DNA of 64,000 bases from DAOUJH01 sp965248955. GTDB taxonomy: Bacteria; Chloroflexota; Dehalococcoidia; Lucifugimonadales; QGNO01. The notes beneath the pieces are model-generated. The model searched no databases. It was not told where the DNA came from and was given only the letters and a program-made list of their open reading frames with translations. The position numbers and the translations under genes were made by a program. Position 1 is the stretch's first letter. The number at the start of each line of letters is the position of its first letter. The DNA lies in assembly GCA_965248955.1 (NCBI GenBank), contig OZ252212.1, positions 806,001 through 870,000 of the forward strand. Direction: 5' to 3'. Below are positions 51,779 through 59,849 of the stretch, piece by piece.

Positions 51779-53458
51779 ATGACCAACGCCCTCTACTACG
51801 GCGACAACCTGACCGTCCTCCGCGACCACGTCCCCGACGAGTCCGTGGACCTGGTCTACCTGGACCCGCCCTTCAACTCCAACGCCTCCTACAACGTGCT
51901 GTTCAGGGAGAAGACGGGTGAGAAGTCCCCGGCGCAGATCAAGGCCTTCACTGACACCTGGGAGTGGACGCAGGAGTCCCAGCACACCTACGAGCACGAG
52001 AGCATTCTGAACCCGGCTACGCCCGCCAACGTGAAAGAGATGGTCAAAGCCTTCCACCAGTTCATAGGCCCCAACGCCATGATGGCCTACCTGGTGATGA
52101 TGACGCCCCGGCTAGTGGAGCTGCGGCGCGTTCTCAAGCCCACCGGCTCCATCTACCTCCACTGCGACCCCACCGCCAGCCACTACCTCAAGGTGCTCAT
52201 GGACTCAATTTTTGGAAAGGAACAGTTTAGGAACGAGATTGTCTGGAAGAGGACAGGCTCACATGGAGGTTCCAGACGCTGGGGTCCTATACATGACACG
52301 ATCCTTTTCTACTCGAAAGCTGACGGCTACGAATGGAACAGGACTTATCAGGAATATGATAGCTCATACATAGAAGAATACTATCGCTTTGAGGATGAAA
52401 AGGGACAGTATCAGCTAGTTTCTCTAACTGGTGCAGGTGTAAGGTACGGCGACTCTGGTAGTCCTTGGCTTGGTGTGAATCCTACGGACATAGGTAGACA
52501 TTGGGCCGTTCCAATAAGCTCTCTACAGAGAGTATTCCCTGATATTGACCTAACTAATCTTTCTACACAAGAAAAACTGGATCTGCTTAATCAGGCCGGG
52601 CTTATCTACTGGCCTGGGAGAGGATCAATCCCTCGGCAAAAGCGGTATTTGGATGAGGGCTTAGGTGTGCCAGTCCAAGACATAGTTAATGATATACCGC
52701 CAATCGGGGCTCGTGCCAAAGAACGCCTAGGCTATCCCACGCAGAAGCCTCTGTCCCTGTTGGAGCGCATCATCCAAGCCTCCTCCAAAGAGGGTGACGT
52801 GGTGATGGACCCATTCTGCGGCTGTGGCACGGCCATCGCCGCCGCGGAGAAGCTGAAGCGTCAGTGGATAGGCATCGACATCACCCACCTAGCTGTGGCC
52901 CTGATGAAGAACCGCCTCAAGACCGCCTTTAACATCCTCCCCGGACAGGACTACCAGGTCGTCGGCGAGCCGGTAGACGTCGGCAGCGCTCGCGCTCTGG
53001 CGGAGCAAGACCGCTTCCAGTTCGAGTTCTGGGCCATGTCCCTGCTCGAGGCCTTCCCCCGCGAGCAGAAGAAGCGCGGCGCGGACCAGGGCGTCGACGG
53101 CGTGGTCTACTTCATCGACGGCCCGAAGCGCGCCATGCACAAGGCCGTTGTCCAGGTCAAGAGCGGCAAGGTCTCGTCGCCCCACATACGCGATCTGAAG
53201 GGCACTGTGGAGCGGGAGAATGCGGCGATGGGGCTGTTCATCACGCTTGAAGAGCCCACCCGCGCCATGACTAAGGAGGCGGTCAGCGCCGGCCTCTACC
53301 ACTCCGACCTCTGGCAGACCGACTTCCCCAAGATCCAGATACGCACCATAGAGGAGCTGCTGGAAGGCACGTTGTTCGAGATGCCGGCGCACCAGCCAAT
53401 GTACCAGCCGGCGCAACGGGTCACACGCCCGGAGGGTGAGCAGGGGCGGCTGGCATAG
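51779..53458 (+). CDS. Beta-class DNA methyltransferase fused to a restriction-endonuclease-like domain
   Basis: 559 aa. Catalytic motif IV Asp-Pro-Pro-Phe (29-32) precedes the AdoMet motif Asp-Pro-Phe-Cys-Gly-Cys-Gly-Thr (344-351), the beta-class order of N6-adenine/N4-cytosine enzymes. Between them lies a target-recognition region (about 143-319). The C-terminal ~130 residues contain Gly-Val-Asp-Gly (about 437) and Gln-Val-Lys-Ser-Gly (about 459), matching an Mrr-like PD-(D/E)xK core with Gln for Glu. It could be a one-protein restriction-modification enzyme, or the domain may only bind DNA. ATG 51779 is preferred to upstream codons. Confidence 0.87.
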   Translation: MTNALYYGDNLTVLRDHVPDESVDLVYLDPPFNSNASYNVLFREKTGEKSPAQIKAFTDTWEWTQESQHTYEHESILNPATPANVKEMVKAFHQFIGPNAMMAYLVMMTPRLVELRRVLKPTGSIYLHCDPTASHYLKVLMDSIFGKEQFRNEIVWKRTGSHGGSRRWGPIHDTILFYSKADGYEWNRTYQEYDSSYIEEYYRFEDEKGQYQLVSLTGAGVRYGDSGSPWLGVNPTDIGRHWAVPISSLQRVFPDIDLTNLSTQEKLDLLNQAGLIYWPGRGSIPRQKRYLDEGLGVPVQDIVNDIPPIGARAKERLGYPTQKPLSLLERIIQASSKEGDVVMDPFCGCGTAIAAAEKLKRQWIGIDITHLAVALMKNRLKTAFNILPGQDYQVVGEPVDVGSARALAEQDRFQFEFWAMSLLEAFPREQKKRGADQGVDGVVYFIDGPKRAMHKAVVQVKSGKVSSPHIRDLKGTVERENAAMGLFITLEEPTRAMTKEAVSAGLYHSDLWQTDFPKIQIRTIEELLEGTLFEMPAHQPMYQPAQRVTRPEGEQGRLA

Positions 53459-53480
53459 GGTAGCGGGGCAGGCAACTCCC

Positions 53481-53512
53481 CGCTTATCCTGAGCTTGTCG
53501 AAGGAAATGAGC
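53481..53512. repeat. TCCTGAGC-TTGTCGAAGGA intergenic repeat unit
   Basis: The unit at 53487-53505 recurs, slightly altered, twice at 53968-54011. It lies between the methyltransferase and the next small gene. Confidence 0.5.
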
Positions 53513-53628
53513 GGACAGAAATTCGCCCGCAGTATTCCCGCCCACCTGCCCCGTCTTGCCCGTTTGTCCGCTCAACCCTGACATTCCCCGCTTCCCCACA
53601 CCCCCCTGCACCATATACCTTTATCCAC

Positions 53629-53928
53629 ATGGACTTGCAAAAAAGCACTAAGCAGCACACACGGCGGCGGCGTGGCGCGCCGATCGGCAACCAGAACGCC
53701 CGTACACACGGCCTCTACTCATCCCACGTCGCGGAGAAAGATCGGGATCTCCTTCAGAACGCCGTCCATCTCAAAGGCCTCCAGGGTGAAATAGCCCTGC
53801 TCCGTCTCAAGATCCGGCGCCTCGCCTCCCATCCCGACTCTCCCCCGGACCTGCTGTTCCGGGCCATCAAAGTTCTGCTCCGCACTATGGAGATCAATGA
53901 GCAAATCAACAACATCCGCCGTCGCTAG
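53629..53928 (+). CDS. Small basic protein with GAPIGNQNA..HG motif
   Basis: 99 aa. The N-terminus is a basic Arg/Lys stretch followed by Arg-Gly-Ala-Pro-Ile-Gly-Asn-Gln-Asn-Ala-Arg-Thr-His-Gly-Leu-Tyr. This short motif is widespread at the N-termini of phage terminase small-subunit-like and mobile-island proteins. The rest is helical. It probably binds DNA. Its place between repeats and a methyltransferase fits an accessory island. Exact function unknown. Confidence 0.55.
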   Translation: MDLQKSTKQHTRRRRGAPIGNQNARTHGLYSSHVAEKDRDLLQNAVHLKGLQGEIALLRLKIRRLASHPDSPPDLLFRAIKVLLRTMEINEQINNIRRR

Positions 53929-53961
53929 AAACGTTGCGAAATCACGCCGTCATCCGTCGAA

Positions 53962-54013
53962 TTCCCGTCCTGAGTTTTGTCGAAGGGCCTGTCCTGAGCT
54001 TGCCGAAGGAATC
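53962..54013. repeat. Two tandem TGAG-TTGTCGAAGG units
   Basis: Two related units (53968-53988 and 53991-54011) directly abut the second copy of the 70-bp element. No gene was found in the 250-nt gap before the redoxin gene. Confidence 0.5.
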
Positions 54014-54087
54014 GGATTTGTTTTCCCATATTTGCAAAAAAATGATTCGCATTTAGCCTTGGGAGTTGACATAACGTTTGAAACAAT
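54014..54087 (+). repeat. ~70-bp dispersed element, copy 2 (upstream of the redoxin gene)
   Basis: It is collinear with 5241-5310: the same GATTTG..CCCATATTTGC block, A-run, TTCGCATTTAGCCTT and GACATAACGTT. This copy includes TTGACA (54066-54071), but no -10 box is found at normal spacing. It ends about 90 nt before the redoxin start codon. Confidence 0.7.
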
Positions 54088-54178
54088 TCCCACCCGCTCC
54101 CCTCATTCGACATCCCACCACCAGCAAGCTACAATACGCATCCAACTCTCAAATCCCCAGCCAGAAAGGAGCCGCGCT

Positions 54179-54892
54179 ATGACAACCGAAACGCTCCGCA
54201 TAGGTTCAGACGTTCCCGACTTCACCCTGCCCGCCCTCGACGGTAGCCCCGTAAGCCTCTCCGGCTTGAGGGGAAAGCGAGTCGCCCTCTTCATGTGGGC
54301 CTCCTGGTGAGCCTGCCGCAGCCAACTGCCTGTATGGCAGGAATTCTACACCAGGTACAAAGATCAGGGCGTAGAGGTAATAACCGTGGCCATGGACGCC
54401 CAGGGCGCAGAGAAGGCCCGGCCCTATGTCGAAGAGGCCGGCGCCGCCTACACCACCCTAGTCGATGAAGACAACCTGTTGAGCCGGCTGCTCGGCTTCA
54501 AGGCCGTGCCCAACGCCCTCCTTATAGATGAGGCAGGTCTGCTCAACTACCAGAAGTACGGCGGCTTCGATATCCGCAAGCAGGAGTACGCCGAGCTTGC
54601 CGAAGGCTGGGCCCAGGGCGCATCCCCGCAGTGGCTGGCCGAGCGTATGCAGGAAGACACCATGGGCGGTCCCAACCACATGGAGGCCACAGAGCACTTC
54701 CAGCGCGGCGTCGATCTCTACAAGGAAGGCGATACCGCGGGCGCTTTGTCGGCATGGAAGATAGGACGAGACCTTGAGCCGGACAACTGGGTCATTCGCA
54801 AGCAGATCTGGGCCGTGGAGCACCCGGAGAGGTTCTACGACGGCGAAGTGGACTACGGCTGGCAGCGGGAACAGATCGAGCAGGGCGTCTAG
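54179..54892 (+). CDS. TlpA/redoxin-like protein with in-frame TGA, probable selenoprotein
   Basis: ATG 54179 follows AAGGAG. The frame reads a redoxin N-terminus (Ile-Gly-Ser-Asp-Val-Pro-Asp-Phe-Thr-Leu-Pro) up to Phe-Met-Trp-Ala-Ser-Trp. It then meets TGA (54308-54310), followed by Ala-Cys-Arg-Ser-Gln-Leu-Pro, and stays open for another 193 codons. The TGA stands where thioredoxin-fold proteins carry the first redox cysteine, giving a U-x-C motif with Sec44 and Cys46. The later Lys-Ala-Val-Pro-Asn-Ala supplies the cis-proline (about 111). A TPR-like helical tail follows. Read through, the protein is 237 aa with a normal fold. A SECIS-like hairpin follows the TGA. The alternative is a nonsense mutation. 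No signal peptide is seen. Confidence 0.8.
54326..54340 (+). promoter_or_regulatory. SECIS-like hairpin downstream of the in-frame TGA
   Basis: CTGCC and GGCAG form a 5-bp stem with the loop TGTAT, whose second base is G. The loop begins 20 nt after the TGA. Bacterial SECIS elements need a short stem with G among the first two loop bases, 16-37 nt after UGA, so both criteria are met. The stem is short, and a competing CCTGCC (54312-54317) could pair with the same 3' arm. Confidence 0.55.
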
Positions 54893-54937
54893 TGCCCCTT
54901 TCCTAATTGGATACCGTTGCGTATAATTGGCTTTTGC

Positions 54938-55016
54938 GGCCCGGTGGTGTAGTCTGGCTTAACACACCGCCCTGTCAAGGCGGAGATCGTGGGTTCGAAT
55001 CCCATCCGGGTCGCCA
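54938..55016 (+). tRNA. tRNA-Asp (GTC)
   Basis: 79 nt including an encoded CCA. The acceptor stem GGCCCGG pairs with CCGGGTC (one G-U). The anticodon stem is CCGCC/GGCGG with loop CTGTCAA, so the anticodon GTC (54974-54976) reads Asp codons. The T arm has GGGTTCGAATCCC. A TATAAT at 54922-54927 lies just upstream. Confidence 0.96.
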
Positions 55017-55019
55017 GCC

Positions 55020-55439
55020 CTACCCATCCCCCAGAAGCGCCTCCAACCCCACCTTAGCAATCTTCTCGTCGTCTTCGGCGGAGGGCAGGCCACCCACGCC
55101 TATCGCGCCCAGCACCACGCCATCTTTCCGCGCCACCACTCCCCCGCGTGTCGTGATCAGCTGAGCGTCTCCTATCTCGGCCAGAGTCCTCCCCTGCGCC
55201 GCCAGCCGCTCCGCGAACGCGCCGGTGTCCGTTCCCCGTATCGCCGACGTATACGCCTTTCTCATGGCGAACGTGGGACGGAAGCAGCGGTCCATCCGAG
55301 CGTACGCCAACAGGTTCCCCATATCGTCCACTATCGCCATGTCCACCGGCGAGCGTCCCGGCTCCCTGTTGAACTCCGCTGTCATCGCCTCAATTGCCCT
55401 CATGCAACTATCCAGGCTCAGCATACTCTTTTCGTACAT
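55020..55439 (-). CDS. GlcG/HbpS family (heme-binding-like) protein
   Basis: 139 aa. The family's three-part signature is present: an N-terminal Ala-Ile-Val-Asp-Asp-Met-Gly strand pair, Ala-Xaa-Arg-Met-Asp, a central Lys-Ala-Tyr-Thr-Ala-like helix and the C-terminal Gly-Ala-Ile-Gly-Val-Gly-Gly-Leu-Pro...Asp-Asp-Glu-Lys-Ile-Ala. HbpS binds heme in Streptomyces, while GlcG members are cofactors of unclear role in glycolate or diol metabolism. ATG 55439 has AGAGG upstream. Its 3' end is only 4 nt from the tRNA gene. Confidence 0.85.
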   Translation of the reverse strand: MYEKSMLSLDSCMRAIEAMTAEFNREPGRSPVDMAIVDDMGNLLAYARMDRCFRPTFAMRKAYTSAIRGTDTGAFAERLAAQGRTLAEIGDAQLITTRGGVVARKDGVVLGAIGVGGLPSAEDDEKIAKVGLEALLGDG

Positions 55440-55535
55440 CACAGACCTCTTCTCATAATCTACGGCGCAGGGATTGTATCCACAGATGCGGCTAGCGGCA
55501 ACCGCACTGCCGTAACGTACATGAAGGGCACGTCC

Positions 55536-56459
55536 TCACGTGTCTAACATCCCCTGAAAACGCTTCTCAAAATAATTCACAACCCTATCGATGTACTCCG
55601 ATGGTTGCCGCAGGTAACTTTCCCCGTGACCAGCATCGGGGACAATCCAAAGTTCCGACTCTCGGTGAACTGAGGCACTATAAAGTTGCTTTGCATGCGC
55701 AGTTGGCACTCGCTGATCATCTCCGCCGTGGACAATTAGGAGAGGAAAAGGCAGCTTGCTAACTGCCTCGATCGGGCGGGCGGTTCCTAGATCAATATCG
55801 TAGACCAGTTGGCCGATAAGCCTCATACCTGGATAGAACGCCTTCACCAAAGCCGGGGAGAGACCATCCGTCAGTTCAGGGTTATCGTGCATAAGCTCGG
55901 ACATGTCATAGAATGCACTATCCGTCACGACTCCTGCGATCTCGGGTTGTTCGGCAGCTGCTAACAACGATGCTACGGCGCCCAAAGAGAACCCAAGCAG
56001 GCCAATTCGCTTCAAAGGTGTCCCATATTCTGAGTGCACGAACTCGACAGCACCAAGGACATCCTCACGCTCTACCAAGCCTCCAGATATCCTACCGTCG
56101 TCCGAGCTTCCGTGCCCACGTAGGTCAAAGAGCAGGAGATTGAAATCCTTGGCAACAAGTCTTCTGGCGATCCCTAGGATACCGACCTTGGCTTCGGCTC
56201 TGTTACAGGCGAAACAATGGACAGCAACGATCGTTCCCTTAGGGTCGCTCGCCGGAATATACCAACCGTTGAGCTTGAGACTTGGCACTCCTCTTGGGTG
56301 GAATGTCACATTCTCGTATGCTAGGCCCCTCAGAGCGGGGTTATCAGTAAGTGGGCGACGCGGTGGCTTCGTTACACGGTCTACGACATACCATGAAATG
56401 CCAATGTAGACCAATGCGAGGAGCACAACCGCCAAGATCAACCACGGCACAAACGCCAT
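55536..56459 (-). CDS. Membrane-anchored alpha/beta hydrolase
   Basis: About 307 aa from ATG 56459. An N-terminal transmembrane helix is followed by an alpha/beta hydrolase domain. It has the nucleophile elbow Gly-Phe-Ser-Leu-Gly, an Arg-Gly-His-Gly loop, Gly-Gly-Asp-Asp-Gln-Arg-Val-Pro with the acid, and a C-terminal Ala-Gly-His-Gly with the catalytic His. This is the BAAT/dienelactone-like type and probably a serine esterase or peptidase. The frame is open to a TTG at 56600, which would overlap the lipoprotein gene. G+C is lower than in most neighbours. Substrate unknown. Confidence 0.85.
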   Translation of the reverse strand: MAFVPWLILAVVLLALVYIGISWYVVDRVTKPPRRPLTDNPALRGLAYENVTFHPRGVPSLKLNGWYIPASDPKGTIVAVHCFACNRAEAKVGILGIARRLVAKDFNLLLFDLRGHGSSDDGRISGGLVEREDVLGAVEFVHSEYGTPLKRIGLLGFSLGAVASLLAAAEQPEIAGVVTDSAFYDMSELMHDNPELTDGLSPALVKAFYPGMRLIGQLVYDIDLGTARPIEAVSKLPFPLLIVHGGDDQRVPTAHAKQLYSASVHRESELWIVPDAGHGESYLRQPSEYIDRVVNYFEKRFQGMLDT

Positions 56460-56547
56460 CCTAGGATTGGCAAGGGGTGCGACGCCCCACATCGTGCTGA
56501 ATCCCGGCGCGAATTGTGCGGGCTGGCTATCTCTAATGGCGCTCCAT

Positions 56548-57255
56548 TTAGCTAGTATCCGCTCCCTGGCTTCCAGGGTATTCGACCAATGATCTAGCAA
56601 GTGTTGTTAGACTACTTGGAGGGAAGGCACTAGCCGGCCTGCCAGCAATTCGTACTGCGTGACCATTGCTAACAAAGACTAGACTATTCTCCCACTCCGG
56701 CTCCCATCCACAGCTATCGATGATTTCTACACCGTCCACCATCCTGGAGCGGACAAGGAAACCACCGCGAATGATGTATGCGGGAGCTCCGTTTACAGTC
56801 TCCATTTCATAGTACCCGTCCTTCGCCTCGAGTTGCCAGGTCCTTCCATTTGTTGGACCCTGCTCAATACTAAGGACTTCTGTTCTCTGTCCCTCCACCA
56901 GGGGTGCTTCGTACTGCACATAGGCGACTTGGTTTTCTATACTTACACTTCTAGCTGCGATTTCCAAACCTGGCGGGACCGACTGCAGAAGTAGGAGCTT
57001 GCCAATTGCCCCTTTAATCTGCTCTACAGTAGCGGTAGCAGGGAAGGCGTGCTGCACATTCATCACAGCACCTGCCCCGTAGAATTCCTCACACTCCGCA
57101 ATCGTTAGATCCTCAACGTCGACAATCGTGATAGCCTCAGAATTAGACGGCGTCACGGGTTCTCTATCCGGGGAGTTCTCTCCACCATTGAGGAGGCCGC
57201 AACCCAGCAGCATCACTGTCACTCCAAACAACAGGATGACGGTGAACGTTCTCAT
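56548..57255 (-). CDS. Putative lipoprotein of unknown function
   Basis: 235 aa. A type II signal peptide ends in Met-Leu-Leu-Gly-Cys (Cys19 would be lipidated). The mature part has Cys in Glu-Cys-Glu-Glu-Phe-Tyr and a later Asp-Ser-Cys-Gly-Trp, but I do not recognise a domain. It precedes the membrane-anchored hydrolase on the same strand and shares its lower G+C, so the two may have been acquired together. Confidence 0.75.
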   Translation of the reverse strand: MRTFTVILLFGVTVMLLGCGLLNGGENSPDREPVTPSNSEAITIVDVEDLTIAECEEFYGAGAVMNVQHAFPATATVEQIKGAIGKLLLLQSVPPGLEIAARSVSIENQVAYVQYEAPLVEGQRTEVLSIEQGPTNGRTWQLEAKDGYYEMETVNGAPAYIIRGGFLVRSRMVDGVEIIDSCGWEPEWENSLVFVSNGHAVRIAGRPASAFPPSSLTTLARSLVEYPGSQGADTS

Positions 57256-57364
57256 CGCTACGGTCCTCCTTGGCCGCCTGTCATGCTGAGGAGTCGGTCA
57301 GTCCCGCGTTGCATTCAAAACCACTCCCACCGACGAAGCATCTGCCGGGGCTAATGGACACCAC

Positions 57365-57450
57365 CCCACCCTGGATGCCCGCCTGCGCGGGCTCCCACTG
57401 TCACTCCCGAAAAGCCTGCCCCGCACTTGATGCGGGGTCGGGAGTCCAGG
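57365..57450. repeat. Palindromic intergenic repeat
   Basis: The gap between the lipoprotein and cupin genes holds two inverted repeats, CCCGCCTGCGCGGG (57378-57391) and CCCCGCACTTGATGCGGGG (57419-57437), in a GGATGCCC...GGAGTCCAGG frame typical of short interspersed palindromes. It is a different family from the GAGCGAAGC units. Confidence 0.6.
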
Positions 57451-57466
57451 TGGTGGAGTGCGCTCC

Positions 57467-57826
57467 TCAGCCCGCGACCAGCGAACGGCCGTTGTTCTCC
57501 GGCGGCTGCGGCGTCGCAGAGGCGCTTCCTCCCTTCATCTCCACAATGATCTGGTGATGCCGTATATCTGATACGTTGGTGATGCTGTGCTGGATGCCAC
57601 CGCCCACCTCCGTGTACTGAACGTACCCTTCTTCGAACTCCCTCACCTCCCCCTGCCCACCGCTGATCCGGCTCGGCGTTGTGTAGACAAATACGTAGTC
57701 GTTCTCATGCTGGTGGTACGGCGACGTTTCACCAGGCTCCAGCGCCATGCCCCATACCTTGACCCTGTCGTTCTCGAACAGCAGCTCCGTCCCCACCTCT
57801 TTGGAAATCTCCTCGCTCTTGCTCAT
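57467..57826 (-). CDS. Small cupin-domain protein
   Basis: 119 aa. A single cupin barrel is indicated by Glu-Pro-Gly-Glu-Thr-Ser-Pro-Tyr-His-Gln-His-Glu-Asn-Asp-Tyr (cupin motif 1, metal-binding His-x-His and Glu) and a second motif with Gly-Gly-Ile-Gln-His-Ser. ATG 57826 has GGGGGAG ahead; the frame extending upstream is not coding. It is divergent from the amidase gene, 132 nt away. Substrate unknown. Confidence 0.85.
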   Translation of the reverse strand: MSKSEEISKEVGTELLFENDRVKVWGMALEPGETSPYHQHENDYVFVYTTPSRISGGQGEVREFEEGYVQYTEVGGGIQHSITNVSDIRHHQIIVEMKGGSASATPQPPENNGRSLVAG

Positions 57827-57958
57827 AGTTTCTCCCCCTGTGCTTTTGCACCCGATTATACCCTCACCAAGAACATCTCTGCGACCAAATCCCAGACAAG
57901 GGCGTTGCCTAGCTCTACTATCGTGATAGTATTGCGCCATCAACAAGTGGAGGCAATC

Positions 57959-59623
57959 ATGGCAGACCTTTCCAGAGACGTCATTCGCTCCATTCTTAAC
58001 ATCCAGGGCTTCGATCCCCCAGAGCCTGAATTCACCGAGGTCCACTACCGCATCAACGCCCTCATAGAAGGACTCGTCCAGCTTGACCAACTCGATGTCT
58101 ACCATACCGAGCCCTGGCCCATCCTGCCCTTCCGCGGCGTGCCCCAGCGTTCCCCGGAGGCCGCTGCTCCGGCGCCGGGAAACGGGACGCCGCCTCACAC
58201 TGACGAAGTCGCCTTCATGACCATCCGCGAGCAGGCCAACCTCATAAAGTCAAAGGACATCTCACCGGTAGAGCTGACTCGCACCTACCTGGAGCGCATC
58301 GAAAAATACGACCCTCACCTCCACGCCTTCAACCTGTTGCTGGCCGACGAAGCGCTGGCCGAGGCAAAGCAGGCGGAACAGGAGATCGCCTCTGGAAACT
58401 ACAGAGGCCTCATGCATGGCATCCCGGTTGGCGTTAAGGACCAGTTCGATATCAAAGGCCACCTGAACACGGGCGGCTGCGACGCCTACGACGACAATAT
58501 CGCCGGGGAAGACTGCACCATCATCGCCCGGTTCCGTCAGGCCGGAGCGGTCATCATGGGTACGCTTGCCACTCACGAATTCCACATGGGAGGGACGCTG
58601 GAGTTCTTCAACAAAGAGGCTCCGCGCAACCCCTGGCGGCTCGACCTTAGCCCTGCCGGTTCGTCGGCTGGATCGGGGTCTTCCGTCGCCGCCGGGCTTC
58701 TCAGCGGCTCAATGGGAGGCGACACCGGCGGCTCCATCCGCGGGCCGGGATCCGTGAACGGCATCGCCGGACTGCGACCCAGCTGGAGCCGTCTGAGCCG
58801 CCAGGGCATCTTTACCCTGTCCTGGGAGCTGGATACCGCCGGCCCCCTGGCGCGGAGCGCCGAGGACACCGCGATCATGCTCCAAGCCATCGCCGGGTAC
58901 GACCCGAATGACCCCACCACAAGTCGCGATCCCGTGCCCGACTATTCCGCGTCGCTCACCGGCGACGTCAAGGGGCTGCGGGTCGGCATAGTTCAGCAGA
59001 TGATGGGCGACCAGGTGGGGCCGGAGACCAGGGACATAGTGTCCCAGGCCATAGACGTCCTCAAACAGCTCGGCGCTGTGGTGGAACCGGTGAGCATCCC
59101 GCTCATGGAGAAGATGCACGGCGTACACACCGCCATCTGCGACGGTCAGGCGGCCAGCTACCACCGCGGCCACCTTAGGGAACGGTACATGGACTACGAT
59201 TACAACACACGAGTCCGCTTGCTGGTCGGCTGCCTCATCCCCGCCGGCCTGCAGACGCTGGCTCCCAGGGCGCGGGCACTGATGGGCCAGACTATGCTCG
59301 ACGTCTTCGACAAATACGACGTCCTCGTCGGGTCCACCGGCCAGGGCCCTGCGGGTCCAATCGTTACGGAGTCGCCCGTCAAGAGCCGTGAGGACGCCCG
59401 TACCGCGGTCATGGCCCGCGGCGGCGGGACGGGATCGTTCAGCATGGCCGGCGCTGCCGCCATCTCCATCCCGGCAGGCTTCACCGAGTCCGGCCTGCCG
59501 GTGGGCTGGCACCTGGGCGTCCGCCCCCTGGACGAGCATACCCTGTTCCGCGTTTGCCATGCCTACCAGCAGGCAACGGACCATCATCAGAAGCACCCGC
59601 CCATGGACTGGGCTGGTCCCTAG
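57959..59623 (+). CDS. Amidase-signature family amidase
   Basis: 554 aa. The Ser-cisSer-Lys triad is visible: Lys in Gly-Val-Lys-Asp-Gln-Phe-Asp, cis-Ser in Ala-Gly-Ser-Gly-Ser-Ser-Val-Ala, and Ser in Gly-Gly-Asp-Thr-Gly-Gly-Ser-Ile-Arg. Relatives hydrolyse amides or form Gln-tRNA (GatA); absence of GatB/C and the catabolic setting favour a free amidase. An extra ~90 residues at the N-terminus include a helical segment and a Pro-rich linker. ATG 57959 has GGAGG upstream. The open frame farther upstream is not part of the gene. Confidence 0.9.
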   Translation: MADLSRDVIRSILNIQGFDPPEPEFTEVHYRINALIEGLVQLDQLDVYHTEPWPILPFRGVPQRSPEAAAPAPGNGTPPHTDEVAFMTIREQANLIKSKDISPVELTRTYLERIEKYDPHLHAFNLLLADEALAEAKQAEQEIASGNYRGLMHGIPVGVKDQFDIKGHLNTGGCDAYDDNIAGEDCTIIARFRQAGAVIMGTLATHEFHMGGTLEFFNKEAPRNPWRLDLSPAGSSAGSGSSVAAGLLSGSMGGDTGGSIRGPGSVNGIAGLRPSWSRLSRQGIFTLSWELDTAGPLARSAEDTAIMLQAIAGYDPNDPTTSRDPVPDYSASLTGDVKGLRVGIVQQMMGDQVGPETRDIVSQAIDVLKQLGAVVEPVSIPLMEKMHGVHTAICDGQAASYHRGHLRERYMDYDYNTRVRLLVGCLIPAGLQTLAPRARALMGQTMLDVFDKYDVLVGSTGQGPAGPIVTESPVKSREDARTAVMARGGGTGSFSMAGAAAISIPAGFTESGLPVGWHLGVRPLDEHTLFRVCHAYQQATDHHQKHPPMDWAGP

Positions 59624-59849
59624 CCAGCCTGGCACCCGTAGCCTTTGGTATCACTTTATGTAGGCAACCGACGCCACAACCATAACCGGTGTCCACAGGG
59701 TATTCAGGTCCAACACAGTCCCTTATGACACGGACGGCAGCGTCAACGACTCTCGTCGTCTCGATTCCCACCCTGCCTAGCGCCGGCTGCCCAGCGCAGA
59801 AATCACTGCGCCTGAATCGTGCTAAATAGCGGCAAGGAGACCCGTCCCC

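Noticed and set aside
50374..54013. Complete prophage or insertion sequence
   Set aside because: No transposase, integrase, terminal inverted repeats or structural phage genes were seen, only a small protein with a phage-like N-terminal motif.
54179..54310. Short redoxin ORF ending at TGA as a plain pseudogene
   Set aside because: The stop falls on the redox cysteine position, the rest of the fold continues in frame without other damage, and a SECIS-like hairpin follows. Selenocysteine is the better reading.
57587..57958. N-terminal extension of the amidase frame over the cupin gene
   Set aside because: It is the reverse shadow of the cupin coding region; ATG 57959 has a good ribosome site and a natural N-terminus.
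57827..58198. N-terminal extension of the cupin frame over the amidase start
   Set aside because: It is antisense to the amidase N-terminus and lacks cupin similarity; ATG 57826 has GGGGGAG ahead.
59481..59771. Minus-strand frame over the amidase 3' end and the following gap
   Set aside because: The only faintly protein-like part is about 40 residues; most of the frame is the shadow of the amidase. No family recognised.
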